64,000 bases of DNA from Pseudomonas sp. Lineage in GTDB: Bacteria > Pseudomonadota > Gammaproteobacteria > Pseudomonadales > Pseudomonadaceae. Location: contig NZ_JAUYNT010000029.1 of assembly GCF_030698175.1 (NCBI RefSeq), positions 419,001-483,000 on the forward strand, written 5' to 3'. Numbering within the stretch: the stretch's first letter is position 1; each line of letters opens with the position of its first letter. Below are positions 7,578 to 15,488 of the stretch, in pieces. The notes under the pieces are model-generated. The model ran no database searches, was not told where the DNA came from, and saw only the letters and a list, made by a program, of their open reading frames with translations. A program made the translations under genes and the position numbers.

Positions 7578-9590
7578 ATGGCCCTAATCCCCGTACGCCT
7601 TTCCCAGCGACTAACGCTCGGCAGTTGCGCCCTGTTGGTGCTAACGGCCGCTGCCGTTTTTGCGGTGATGACCTGGCGTGGGCAACCGCTGATAGTCGCC
7701 GCCAGCTCCGAACTTATCGAGCAAACCGGCGGCGCCATCGTGCGCCAACTGGGCTTACAACTGGCCGGCATCGAAGGCCTGACCGCCAGCATGGCGCAGC
7801 TGGCCGAGGTCCTGCCGCGCGAAGAGGCGCTGTACAAGGGCAGCCTGCCGAACATGATCAATCATGCCGGCGATGCGGCCATTGCCGGCGGCGGCGTTTG
7901 GCCGGAGCCCAACGCCTTCAGCGCCGATGTCACCCGGCGCAGCTTCTTCTGGGCCCGTGGCGCCGGCGGCCAACTGAGTTACTCCGACGATTACAACAAA
8001 GCCGACGGCCCTGGTTACCACAACGATGCCTGGTACAGCTCGGCACGCACCGGCAAAGACGGCCAATGCGTGTGGTCCGAGGCCTACCAAGACCCGGTCA
8101 GCGGCGTGCCCATGGTCACCTGCAGCGTGCCGTACAAACTCAGCGGGCGTTTTGCCGGGGTCGCCACCATCGACTTGCGTCTCGACGACCTCGCCCAGTT
8201 CTTGGAACAACAAGGCGCGGTAACCGGTGGCTACGCCTTTGCCCTCGACCAGGCCGGCAACGTCCTGCACTTTCCCAGCGCCAAACGCGCCACCAGCGCC
8301 AGCATGCAGACCTTCAAAGCCTTGGTGGCCGATAACGCCTGGCTACGGCCCGTCGCCGATGCATTGAATCGCGGCAGCGAAACTATTCGTACCGTCGACC
8401 TCGACGACGACGGTCAACTGCAACAAGCCAGTCGCGTCAGCCTGTTTGTAATGCCCGGCAGCGGCTGGGTGATTGGCCTGGTCACCCCGCAAACCCGGGT
8501 TACCGGTTTGGCACACACCCTGACCGGGGAAATCTTGCTGTTTCTGCTGCCGGTGTTGGCACTGCTGCTGTTCCTCGCCTGGCTGGCCGGGCACAAACTG
8601 ATCGCGCAATTGGAAGAAACCACCGAACAAATCGATGCCCTCGGCCAAGGCCAGGCCCACAGCAGCAGCGTCGAGCTGCGGGTTGAGCGTGCGGACGAGA
8701 TCGGCGCCCTGCGTGGCGCGGTCAATCGCTATGCCGGGCAATTGCGCACCATGTTGCAGAACATCGCCAGCGAGGCCCAGCGTTTGCAAACTGAGGCCGC
8801 CGTGCTGGCCAGCCTGAGCAGCACCCTGGCCGAGCGGGCCGAACAGCAGCGCATGGAAAACACCCAACTGGCGGCGGCCATCACCGAAATGTCCTCCAGC
8901 GCCCAGGAAGTGGCCAGCAACACCCATGATTGCGCGACCACCGCGCAAAGCTCGCTACTGGTGGTGCGCGAGGGACAAACCAAGGTCGCCGCCAACAGCC
9001 AGGCGATCCAGGCGCTGGCCGCCGAAATGGCCGGCGCGGCCATGGTCATCACTCGTTTAGAGCAAGACAGCCAGCAAGTCGGCGCCGTGCTGGATGTGAT
9101 CAAGGCGATTTCCGAGCAAACCAACCTGCTCGCCCTAAACGCCGCCATCGAAGCGGCGCGGGCCGGCGAGCAAGGCCGCGGCTTTGCCGTGGTGGCCGAT
9201 GAGGTGCGCACCCTGGCCGGCAAAACCCAGGCCTCGGCCAACGAGATTGGCGGCATGATCAACGCCCTGCAGCAGGCCTCCCGCCAAGCGGTGCAAGCCA
9301 TGCAGTCGGGTGAGGCGCGTACCGAACATGCAGTGGGCGAAGCCGAGGGCGCGGCGCAAGCGCTGTCGAGCACCGTGACCAGCTTTGATGACATTTCCCA
9401 ACGGGCCCAGCAGATCGCCCTGGCCGCCAATGAGCAGAGCCACGTCACCCAGGAAATCAATCAACTGGCAGTACGCATCCATACCATCAGCGAGGATAAT
9501 GCCCGCGACGCGCTCGCCCTTAATCAGGTCAGCGAGGCCATGCAAGCACTGTCCAGACGCCTGGCGTCGCTTAGCCAAGGGCAACTTTAA
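7578..9590 (+). CDS. Methyl-accepting chemotaxis protein with dCache-type sensor
   Basis: A membrane chemoreceptor of 670 aa. A transmembrane helix at about residues 14-33 is followed by a periplasmic sensor of about 280 residues containing WYSSA, the Cache-type element GVPMVTCSVPYKLSGRFAGV and VATIDLRLDDL. A second helix is near 314-335, a HAMP domain follows, and then a long cytoplasmic helical hairpin whose tip carries SEQTNLLALNAAIEAARAGE and GRGFAVVADEVRTLAGKT (about 509-540). The Cache arrangement resembles Pseudomonas amino-acid receptors of the PctA type, but the ligand cannot be read from this. CAGGAG lies 7 bases before the ATG. The following hydrolase starts 17 bases downstream and may be co-transcribed. 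Confidence 0.94.
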   Translation: MALIPVRLSQRLTLGSCALLVLTAAAVFAVMTWRGQPLIVAASSELIEQTGGAIVRQLGLQLAGIEGLTASMAQLAEVLPREEALYKGSLPNMINHAGDAAIAGGGVWPEPNAFSADVTRRSFFWARGAGGQLSYSDDYNKADGPGYHNDAWYSSARTGKDGQCVWSEAYQDPVSGVPMVTCSVPYKLSGRFAGVATIDLRLDDLAQFLEQQGAVTGGYAFALDQAGNVLHFPSAKRATSASMQTFKALVADNAWLRPVADALNRGSETIRTVDLDDDGQLQQASRVSLFVMPGSGWVIGLVTPQTRVTGLAHTLTGEILLFLLPVLALLLFLAWLAGHKLIAQLEETTEQIDALGQGQAHSSSVELRVERADEIGALRGAVNRYAGQLRTMLQNIASEAQRLQTEAAVLASLSSTLAERAEQQRMENTQLAAAITEMSSSAQEVASNTHDCATTAQSSLLVVREGQTKVAANSQAIQALAAEMAGAAMVITRLEQDSQQVGAVLDVIKAISEQTNLLALNAAIEAARAGEQGRGFAVVADEVRTLAGKTQASANEIGGMINALQQASRQAVQAMQSGEARTEHAVGEAEGAAQALSSTVTSFDDISQRAQQIALAANEQSHVTQEINQLAVRIHTISEDNARDALALNQVSEAMQALSRRLASLSQGQL

Positions 9591-9607
9591 GCGCACAAGG
9601 AGGTTCA

Positions 9608-10450
9608 ATGTCTTTTTTCGATTACGACGGCTGCCAACTGCACTACGAAGAGTACGGCCACGGTGCACCGCTGTTGCTGGTGCATGGCTTGGGCTCCAGC
9701 ACGCTGGACTGGGAATTCCAGACCGCTGTGCTGGCCGCTCACTACCGGGTTATTGCCTTGGACTTGCGTGGTCACGGGCGCTCCGACAAGCCCATTGAGC
9801 ACTACAGCATTGCCGGCTTTGCCGAAGATGTGGCGGCGCTGATCGAGCACCTGAAACTCGGCCCGGTGCATCTGGTGGGTATCTCCATGGGCGGCATGAT
9901 CGGCTTTCAACTGGGGGTTGAGCGCCCGGAGCTGCTGCACAGCCTGTGCATCGTCAACAGTGGCCCGGAGGTGAAAGCCAAGTCGTTTGCCGACTGCGTG
10001 CAAATCGCCAAACGCTGGAGTTTCTCACGCCTGCTCAGCCTCGACAGCATCGCCAAGGGCTTGGGCAAATTGCTGTTTCCCAAGCCTGAGCAAATCGAGC
10101 TACGGCTGAAGATCGAGCGACGCTGGCCGCGCAATGACAAGCGCGCCTACCTGGCGAGCCTGGACGCCATTATCGGCTGGGGCGTGCGTGACCGACTCAG
10201 CCATATCAGCTGCCCGGTGCTGGTGGTGAGCGGTGACCGCGACTACAGCAGCGTCGCCAGCAAGGAGGCTTACGTCAGCGAAATCGCCGATGCTCGCCTG
10301 CTGGTTATCGAAGACTCCGGGCATGCCAGCCCCATGGATCAACCCGAAACCTTTAACGCGCAACTGCTGAACTTCCTCGAGGAAGTGACCGCCCGCGCCC
10401 GTCAAGCCAACAACAAACCGAAAAAAACCAGGACGTCAAAAACATGCTAA
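9608..10450 (+). CDS. Alpha/beta-fold hydrolase
   Basis: A probable cytoplasmic esterase or related hydrolase of 280 aa; no signal peptide. The oxyanion region is LLLVHGLGSS, the nucleophile elbow is GISMGG with Ser at about 93, the acid is in VVSGDRD, and the His lies in EDSGHASPMDQPE. The last ~20 residues are basic (NNKPKKTRTSK). AAGGAGG precedes the ATG. The gene overlaps the cyclophilin gene by 7 bases, so the two are probably translated from one message. Substrate unknown. Confidence 0.88.
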   Translation: MSFFDYDGCQLHYEEYGHGAPLLLVHGLGSSTLDWEFQTAVLAAHYRVIALDLRGHGRSDKPIEHYSIAGFAEDVAALIEHLKLGPVHLVGISMGGMIGFQLGVERPELLHSLCIVNSGPEVKAKSFADCVQIAKRWSFSRLLSLDSIAKGLGKLLFPKPEQIELRLKIERRWPRNDKRAYLASLDAIIGWGVRDRLSHISCPVLVVSGDRDYSSVASKEAYVSEIADARLLVIEDSGHASPMDQPETFNAQLLNFLEEVTARARQANNKPKKTRTSKTC

Positions 10451-11007
10451 AAAAACTCGCCTTCGCCGCCAGCGCCCTGCTGCTGAGCACCAGCCTGCTG
10501 GCCATTGCCGACGACGCCAAACCCCATGTATTGCTGACCACCAGCATGGGCGAAGTGGAAATCGAGCTGGAAGCCACTAAAGCCCCGATCAGCGTGAAAA
10601 ACTTCCTCGGCTACGTCGAGAGCGGCTACTACAACGGCACAATATTTCACCGGGTCATTCCGGGCTTTATGATTCAGGGCGGCGGTTTCACCGCCGACAT
10701 GCAGCAAAAAGACACTCAGGCCTCGATCAAGAACGAAGCCGACAATGGTTTGCTAAACACCCGCGGTTCGCTGGCCATGGCCCGTACCTCGGCGGTCGAC
10801 TCGGCCACCAGCCAGTTCTTTATCAACAGCAAGGACAATGATTTCCTCAACAACGGCAGCCGCGACTTTGGCTATGCGGTATTCGCCCGTGTGGTACGCG
10901 GCATCGAGGTGGTCGATAAAATTTCCGCCGTCGCCACTGGCAACTCCGGCGGCAACCAGAACGTACCCCGCGAGCCAGTGCTAATCATCGACGCCAAGCG
11001 CTTGTAA
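10444..11007 (+). CDS. ppiA: Exported cyclophilin-type peptidyl-prolyl isomerase
   Basis: A periplasmic proline isomerase of 187 aa that assists folding of exported proteins. Residues 1-23 form a signal peptide. The cyclophilin core follows: FHRVIPGFMIQGG (catalytic Arg), SLAMART, SATSQFFIN and FGYAVFARVVRGIEVVDKI. The tail ends EPVLIIDAKRL. It starts inside the end of the hydrolase gene (7-base overlap). A strong terminator follows at 11026-11067. PpiA and PpiB differ mainly in export, and the signal peptide supports PpiA. Confidence 0.93.
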   Translation: MLKKLAFAASALLLSTSLLAIADDAKPHVLLTTSMGEVEIELEATKAPISVKNFLGYVESGYYNGTIFHRVIPGFMIQGGGFTADMQQKDTQASIKNEADNGLLNTRGSLAMARTSAVDSATSQFFINSKDNDFLNNGSRDFGYAVFARVVRGIEVVDKISAVATGNSGGNQNVPREPVLIIDAKRL

Positions 11008-11025
11008 GCCTTAAAACGCAGCACA

Positions 11026-11067
11026 GAAAAAGCCCGCTAACGAACAACTCGTTAGCGGGCTTTTTTA
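11026..11067 (+). terminator. Rho-independent terminator after ppiA
   Basis: A 15-bp or longer stem (AGCCCGCTAACGA with TCGTTAGCGGGCT) is followed by TTTTTTATT. The A-run on the other side means it could also work in the reverse direction. Confidence 0.85.
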
Positions 11068-11086
11068 TTGCGCAGAGCCAATCGCT

Positions 11087-11231
11087 TAGGGACCGCTGAA
11101 AAAAGTAGCGAGCGATGGTTAGGCAAGGCGAAATCAGCCGAAAAAGCGCAGTTTACGTGCTGTAAATGAGCATTTTTAGGCTGGTTTCAACGCGGCATAA
11201 CCGAGCGCAGTAGTTTTTCAGAGGTTCCTTA
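11087..11231 (-). repeat. Palindromic stop-codon element, copy 2 of 4
   Basis: This is the same family as 2505-2650 but more diverged. The ends pair through CTGAAAAA and TTTTTCAG. The apical stem here is TTTAC/GTAAA instead of TGTAC/GTACA, a compensated change. The terminal TTA is the stop codon of the secreted-protein gene 11229-11786. Confidence 0.8.
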
Positions 11232-11786
11232 GCGGTTGAGGCTCTTGAACTTGCTAATCAAGGTTTCAGGTTTTTTCTCTTCCTTGGCCAAGGCATAGAC
11301 CAAACGTTCGCCATTCGGGCCACCGCCCAATTCGATATAGCTGAAAATCGGCTCGCCGAGTTTGACCACGTCCATCATGTCGCCGTAACGCTGGAAGATG
11401 AAGATTTTGTTGTCTTCACGAATCTCCCCATAAAAGCTGCTGCTGGGCGGCAAGCTCACATCCAGGAAGCGCTTGGCTGAAAGCGTGTTCAGATCCTTGC
11501 CCTTGTCCTCGGCGCGCAAGCCCAACACCAGCGCACGACCGGCATTGTCTTTAGTGCCAAGGTCTTTCAAATAGGGGGCTTTGCCGGTTTTCAGGTAGTC
11601 GAGATACACCGCACGGTCATCGAATACCACGGCCTGGTTCTCGCTCCACACCTGGTACCAGTCATCGTTATTCAGTGCCAGTTCTGCCGACTTGGCGGCA
11701 TCTACTGCAGCGGCATTCAGACTGCAGACTGCCATGGCTGCGGCTAACAAGGCGATAGACCCACGTTTAATAACGAACGATTTCAT
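11229..11786 (-). CDS. Secreted protein of unknown function
   Basis: The 185-aa product has a signal peptide of about 28 residues (ALLAAAMAVCSLNAAAVDA). The mature part includes NDDWYQVWSENQAVVFDDRAVYL, an acidic/basic central part, and FSYIELGGGPNGERLVYALAKEEKKP. I do not recognise the family. The start at 11786 is preferred to an upstream ATG at 11816 because the signal peptide begins there and a GGAG lies 11 bases before; the upstream ATG has no ribosome site. The stop codon belongs to the palindromic element. Probably periplasmic. Confidence 0.75.
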   Translation of the reverse strand: MKSFVIKRGSIALLAAAMAVCSLNAAAVDAAKSAELALNNDDWYQVWSENQAVVFDDRAVYLDYLKTGKAPYLKDLGTKDNAGRALVLGLRAEDKGKDLNTLSAKRFLDVSLPPSSSFYGEIREDNKIFIFQRYGDMMDVVKLGEPIFSYIELGGGPNGERLVYALAKEEKKPETLISKFKSLNR

Positions 11787-11884
11787 AGAATCAGCAACTC
11801 CGGCTTTAGAGAACATAGGCGGATAAAGTTGCCTGATTTTCGTGACAGCAGCATGACCGACAGATTACAGATCAGTAAAAACCG

Positions 11885-13009
11885 TTATTCCTGCCGATAC
11901 GGCAGTTGCTGTCGCGCCTGCTCGGCATAGGCCCGCACGCCAAGGCGCTCTTGCTGTAAAAACTCCGCCACTGCGGCGCGCAACCCCGGATGGGAGAGGT
12001 AGTGCCAGGAGCGCGTCAGCACCGGCTCAAAGCCACGAATCAGCTTGTGCTCACCCTGGGCACCGGCATCGAAACGCTGCACACCCTGGCCGATGGCATA
12101 GTCGATGCCCTGATAGAAGCAGGTCTCGAAATGCAACCGGTCAAAGTCGCCCAGACAGCCCCAGTAACGTCCATACAGGGTATCGCCGGCTAACAAGCTA
12201 AAAGCCATGGCCACCGGCCGCGAACCTTGCCGCGCCAGCACCAGGCGAATCGCCTGCGGCATACGCTGCGCCAGCAAGCTGAAAAAATCCCGAGTCAGAT
12301 AAGGCCGACGGCCGCGCACCAAGTAAGTATTGGCGTAGCAGGCATAGACAAAGTCCCACTCCAACTCGCTCAGCTGATGGCCTTCACGCCAGTCAAACTC
12401 GATGCCCTGGCCCGCCACCTGCTCACGTTCTTTACGCAACTGCTTGCGCTTGCGTGAGGCCAGAGCGTCGAGAAAATCGGCGAAATCGCGGTAGCCTCGA
12501 TTAAACCAATGATACTGACAGCCCAAACGTTCCAGCCAACCGTCACGATTGGCCAACAGCGCATCGGCGCTGCCCTCGGTGAAGTTGATGTGCAGGCCCG
12601 AGCAGCCTTGCTGCGTCATATCGACCAGCAAAGCGTCGAGCAATTGGCCACATGCGTCGGTATCGCCAAGCAGGCGCGCGCCGCTGACCGGGGTAAAGGG
12701 CACCGCCGCGAGCAACTTGGGATAATAGCCAATCCTGGCCCGCTCGCAGGCCTCGGCCCAGGCCATGTCGAACACATATTCGCCATAGGAATGACTCTTC
12801 AGGTACAGCGGCAACGCCGCCAGCGGCGTGCCCTGGGCGTCGGTCAGCAGCCGATGGACGGGCTGCCAGCCGGTATTCGCGACAACACTGCCGCTGTCTT
12901 CCAGGGCGCTAAGAAAGCCGTGCTGCAAAAACACCTGATCTGCTGGCAACAGCGCATCCCAGAGCGGCGCGGGTAAATCACTTAAACGTTGGAAGGTAAT
13001 GATTGGCAT
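11885..13009 (-). CDS. FemAB-like / GNAT-fold protein (COG3146 type)
   Basis: The 374-aa cytoplasmic protein resembles the family annotated as peptidoglycan biosynthesis/recognition FemAB-like (DUF482). Recognisable features are PLYLKSHSYGEYVFDMAWAEACERARIGYYPKLL, VPFTPVSGARLL, LHINFTEG, RKRKQLRKEREQV and FDAGAQGEHKLIRGFEP. Members have two GNAT-like folds and are presumed aminoacyl- or acyltransferases; the substrate is unknown. The ATG at 13009 has no strong ribosome site. It stands alone between a secreted-protein gene and the porin. Confidence 0.85.
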   Translation of the reverse strand: MPIITFQRLSDLPAPLWDALLPADQVFLQHGFLSALEDSGSVVANTGWQPVHRLLTDAQGTPLAALPLYLKSHSYGEYVFDMAWAEACERARIGYYPKLLAAVPFTPVSGARLLGDTDACGQLLDALLVDMTQQGCSGLHINFTEGSADALLANRDGWLERLGCQYHWFNRGYRDFADFLDALASRKRKQLRKEREQVAGQGIEFDWREGHQLSELEWDFVYACYANTYLVRGRRPYLTRDFFSLLAQRMPQAIRLVLARQGSRPVAMAFSLLAGDTLYGRYWGCLGDFDRLHFETCFYQGIDYAIGQGVQRFDAGAQGEHKLIRGFEPVLTRSWHYLSHPGLRAAVAEFLQQERLGVRAYAEQARQQLPYRQE

Positions 13010-13035
13010 GCGCCAGTTTGGGGTTTTCTACAGAC

Positions 13036-13063
13036 GAAAAAAAGCCCCGCACGAGGCGGGGCT
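13036..13063 (-). terminator. Rho-independent terminator of the porin gene
   Basis: AGCCCCGC pairs with GCGGGGCT. On the minus strand it is followed by seven T residues. It lies about 30 bases past the porin stop. Confidence 0.85.
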
Positions 13064-13091
13064 AAGAAGGAGCAGCAATGTTTAAACGATC

Positions 13092-14402
13092 TTAGAACAC
13101 GTACTGAGCACGCAGCGAGATGGCTTTGCCGTCGTCATCGGTGGCGTCAGCAGGGCGACCACTTTGCAGTGACACGGTCTCAGTATCACTCTTGGTCATC
13201 AGGTAGTTCAGCGACAACTTAACAGCTTCGTTGGCGTACCAGTTCACACCCAAGGTATGCACATTGGCCGAGCTTTCATCGACATTGGCCACACCGAGGT
13301 CCTGATCGTCTTCGACGCTTAGGTCGTCGTAGCGATAGAACACTTCCCAAGCGCCCATCACCTTGTCAGCCGGTTTGATGGTGTCGAACTTGCCGCCGTC
13401 CAGTTTGTAGACACGCGATTCGCCGGTCAGGGTATAAGCCACTTGAGCGTTGTAACCGGTGGCTTCACGATCACCATTGCTGTCAGAGCCGCTCAAGTCG
13501 CGCTTTAGGTATTCGCTCTGCACCGAGATCGGGCCGTTCATGTAGGCAAACTCAAGCCCAACAACGCTGTCGTCATCAAATCCAAGAGCGTCGGACTTGC
13601 CCAAAACGATTGCGCTCGAGTTGGTCGTGTCTTCAGTCACACCACGCACGCCCAGACGGGTCTCGATTTTGCCGTCGTACGAGGCGGCGCCGCCATAGGT
13701 ACGAGTTGCATAATCAAGGCCAAAATGCAGCACTTCTGTATCCGCGACGATCGGTGCAAAAACACCGCGAGCGAAGAAGCTATTTACATCTTTACCATCG
13801 GAATCTTCGAGGTAAGCAGCCTTGTCTTGCTGCTGAACACTGGCAGAACCGTAGAACATCCCTGCAGTGGTGCCGTTAACCTGAATCCCCATACCCTCTT
13901 CGCTATCGGTAGTCCAGGAAGCCAGATCCAGAACCGACGAACGCTCAATGGCAGTCACCCACTTGGAGCTGGTGGCTTTCTCCAGGCTATAGTCCGGATC
14001 GAAACGACCAACTTTGATGTTGATCGGCGCAAAGCCTGTGTAAGTGATGGTTACTTCGTCGTACTTGGTCTTGCTACCAGCCTTGTCACCGAAGTCGATG
14101 TTGGCCACATAACGCCAATCCTTGTAGTTGCCACCTAACTCCAACTGAGCACGGCGGAAGTAGGCTTCGTTAGCGCTGTCATTGTTCTTGGTGTAGACAC
14201 CATCAAACTGATCGAAGTCAGCCTGAATACGACCGCCCAACTTGAAGCTGTACTGCTTGTCGGTGGTGAAAACTTCTAGGCCACCTTTGGTTTTAACGAC
14301 GATGTCAGTACCGTCTGTAGTTACGGTACCAGCGAAAGCCTGGGCCGAAACGGCCAGAGCCAAGGCGCTGGCAACAAAACCGGCGAAGTGCTTACGAATC
14401 AT
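13092..14402 (-). CDS. OprP/OprO-type phosphate-selective porin
   Basis: An outer-membrane trimeric porin of 436 aa. A signal peptide of 24 residues ends AQAFA. The mature start GTVTTDGTDIVVKTKGGLEV closely resembles P. aeruginosa OprP/OprO. Shared landmarks are FKLGGRIQADFDQFDG, the YFRRAQLELGG double-arginine segment of the constriction region, LEKATSSKWVTAIER and YKLDGGKFDTIKP. The protein ends with a terminal Phe (AQYVF), the outer-membrane assembly signal. OprP prefers phosphate and OprO pyrophosphate; I cannot decide between them. A Pho-box-like site 100 bases upstream fits phosphate-starvation control by PhoB. It has its own terminator and is a single gene. Confidence 0.92.
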   Translation of the reverse strand: MIRKHFAGFVASALALAVSAQAFAGTVTTDGTDIVVKTKGGLEVFTTDKQYSFKLGGRIQADFDQFDGVYTKNNDSANEAYFRRAQLELGGNYKDWRYVANIDFGDKAGSKTKYDEVTITYTGFAPINIKVGRFDPDYSLEKATSSKWVTAIERSSVLDLASWTTDSEEGMGIQVNGTTAGMFYGSASVQQQDKAAYLEDSDGKDVNSFFARGVFAPIVADTEVLHFGLDYATRTYGGAASYDGKIETRLGVRGVTEDTTNSSAIVLGKSDALGFDDDSVVGLEFAYMNGPISVQSEYLKRDLSGSDSNGDREATGYNAQVAYTLTGESRVYKLDGGKFDTIKPADKVMGAWEVFYRYDDLSVEDDQDLGVANVDESSANVHTLGVNWYANEAVKLSLNYLMTKSDTETVSLQSGRPADATDDDGKAISLRAQYVF

Positions 14403-14501
14403 CCAGAATTCCCCTATTGGTCTTAAGAAACACCAGAGCGTCTTGGCTCTTTTGTGTAAGGGAATCTTGCCGGGGGGTTATTTCAGCGCAGTGGCTAATG
14501 C

Positions 14502-14519
14502 GTGAAGCTTTTGTGACAG
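14502..14519 (-). promoter_or_regulatory. Candidate PhoB box upstream of the porin
   Basis: On the minus strand CTGTCAC-AAAA-GCTTCAC matches the Pho-box plan of two 7-base units separated by 4 AT-rich bases. The first unit is near-consensus and the second is weaker. It lies about 100 bases before the porin ATG. Confidence 0.55.
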
Positions 14520-14649
14520 CGGAACTTTTCTAAGCGTTTGAACTATAAGCAAAATATCCGCACCGGAGCAACGGCCAGGCGGCCAAAACGGCGGCGCTGA
14601 GCATGCGTACGGCAAAGGCTTAAAGGCTTGAGGTTGGCGATCTGGCGCT

Positions 14650-14883
14650 TTAATCAGGTTTTTTAGCCGCTTCGGCGAGTTGCGCGGCCACTGCATCTAG
14701 ATCGCTAACCAGTGGCTCCGGCATCTGCTGCAGCACCCGTAGGGTTAAGCGCAGGTGCCGCACAAACCGCCGACAGTTACCGCACATGGCCAAGTGGGCG
14801 CGCACCGACAAGCCCTCGGTGAAACGCAGCTGACCATCGAGATAATCGCTTGAACAGGCGACCAGCGCCTTACAACTCAACAT
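14650..14883 (-). CDS. Small zinc-finger (zf-HC2) putative anti-sigma factor
   Basis: The 77-aa protein has the H-x3-C-x2-C zinc site of anti-sigma factors (His30, Cys34, Cys37 in RAHLAMCGNCRRF) and an additional N-terminal Cys pair. It has no membrane segment, so if it is an anti-sigma factor it would be cytosolic, like ChrR/RsrA-type ZAS domains. It overlaps the end of the ECF sigma gene by 7 bases, which strongly suggests coupled translation and a sigma/anti-sigma pair. The position matches PA3284, next to the PA3285 sigma gene in P. aeruginosa. Zinc- or redox-sensing is inference. Confidence 0.8.
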   Translation of the reverse strand: MLSCKALVACSSDYLDGQLRFTEGLSVRAHLAMCGNCRRFVRHLRLTLRVLQQMPEPLVSDLDAVAAQLAEAAKKPD

Positions 14884-15488
14884 TGGCCGGTCTCCTCAAA
14901 GTGTTCCAGGGTGGCAAATACTTTCAGCCGGGCCCGATGCAACAGCACCCGCACATTGGAGAGCGAGATGTCCAAAAGATTACAGATGGCCTCCAACTCC
15001 AAGCCCTGACGCTCACGCAGTAACAAGACGCTGTTTTGCAACTCCGACAGGCTGCTCAGGGTTTTATCCAGACACTCACGCAGTTCGCCCGCGCTGAGCA
15101 AGGCCTCCGGTGAGTCTTCGTGCCAGGCCTGGGGGGCGTTGAGCCAATGCCCGTCACTGGCAAAGCGCTCGGCCCCGACGCTGCCGTGGGGCGCCGGTTG
15201 CTCATCGAGTTGCACCGTGCGACGGTTCTGCCGCAGGCGGGCCTTGGCGGTGTTGGCGGTGATGCTCAGCAGCCAGGTCTTCAAGCTCGAACGACCCTGA
15301 AAACCGGCCAAACTACGCACCACCGCCAGCCAGGCGTCTTGCACCGCTTCATCGGCATAGCGGCGCCCGACTATGGCGTAGGCCACCGCCATCATCGCGC
15401 CTTGATAAGCGCCGACCAGCTCAGCAAAAGCTTTTTGCTCGCCGGCCAGCAGGCGCGGCAGCAATTGCTCATCACTGCTAACCCCCAT
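14877..15488 (-). CDS. ECF-type RNA polymerase sigma factor
   Basis: The 203-aa protein has region 2 at about residues 20-90 (LVGAYQGAMMAVAYAIVGRRYADEAVQDAWLAVVRSLAGF) and region 4 at about 137-190 (LSELQNSVLLLRERQGLELEAICNLLDISLSNVRVLLHRAR). The regions are joined by an unusually long linker containing HGSVGAERFASDGHWLNAP. Its ATG overlaps the stop of the upstream KAS III gene (TAATG), and its end overlaps the zinc-finger gene. The order KAS III - sigma - zinc finger is that of PA3286-PA3285-PA3284. It directs RNA polymerase to an unknown regulon. Confidence 0.92.
   Translation of the reverse strand: MGVSSDEQLLPRLLAGEQKAFAELVGAYQGAMMAVAYAIVGRRYADEAVQDAWLAVVRSLAGFQGRSSLKTWLLSITANTAKARLRQNRRTVQLDEQPAPHGSVGAERFASDGHWLNAPQAWHEDSPEALLSAGELRECLDKTLSSLSELQNSVLLLRERQGLELEAICNLLDISLSNVRVLLHRARLKVFATLEHFEETGQC

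Noticed and set aside
14520..14545. GGAACTT motif as an ECF sigma promoter
   Set aside because: It points on the plus strand into the 3' end of the zinc-finger gene, so no transcript is expected, and the -10 part is weak.
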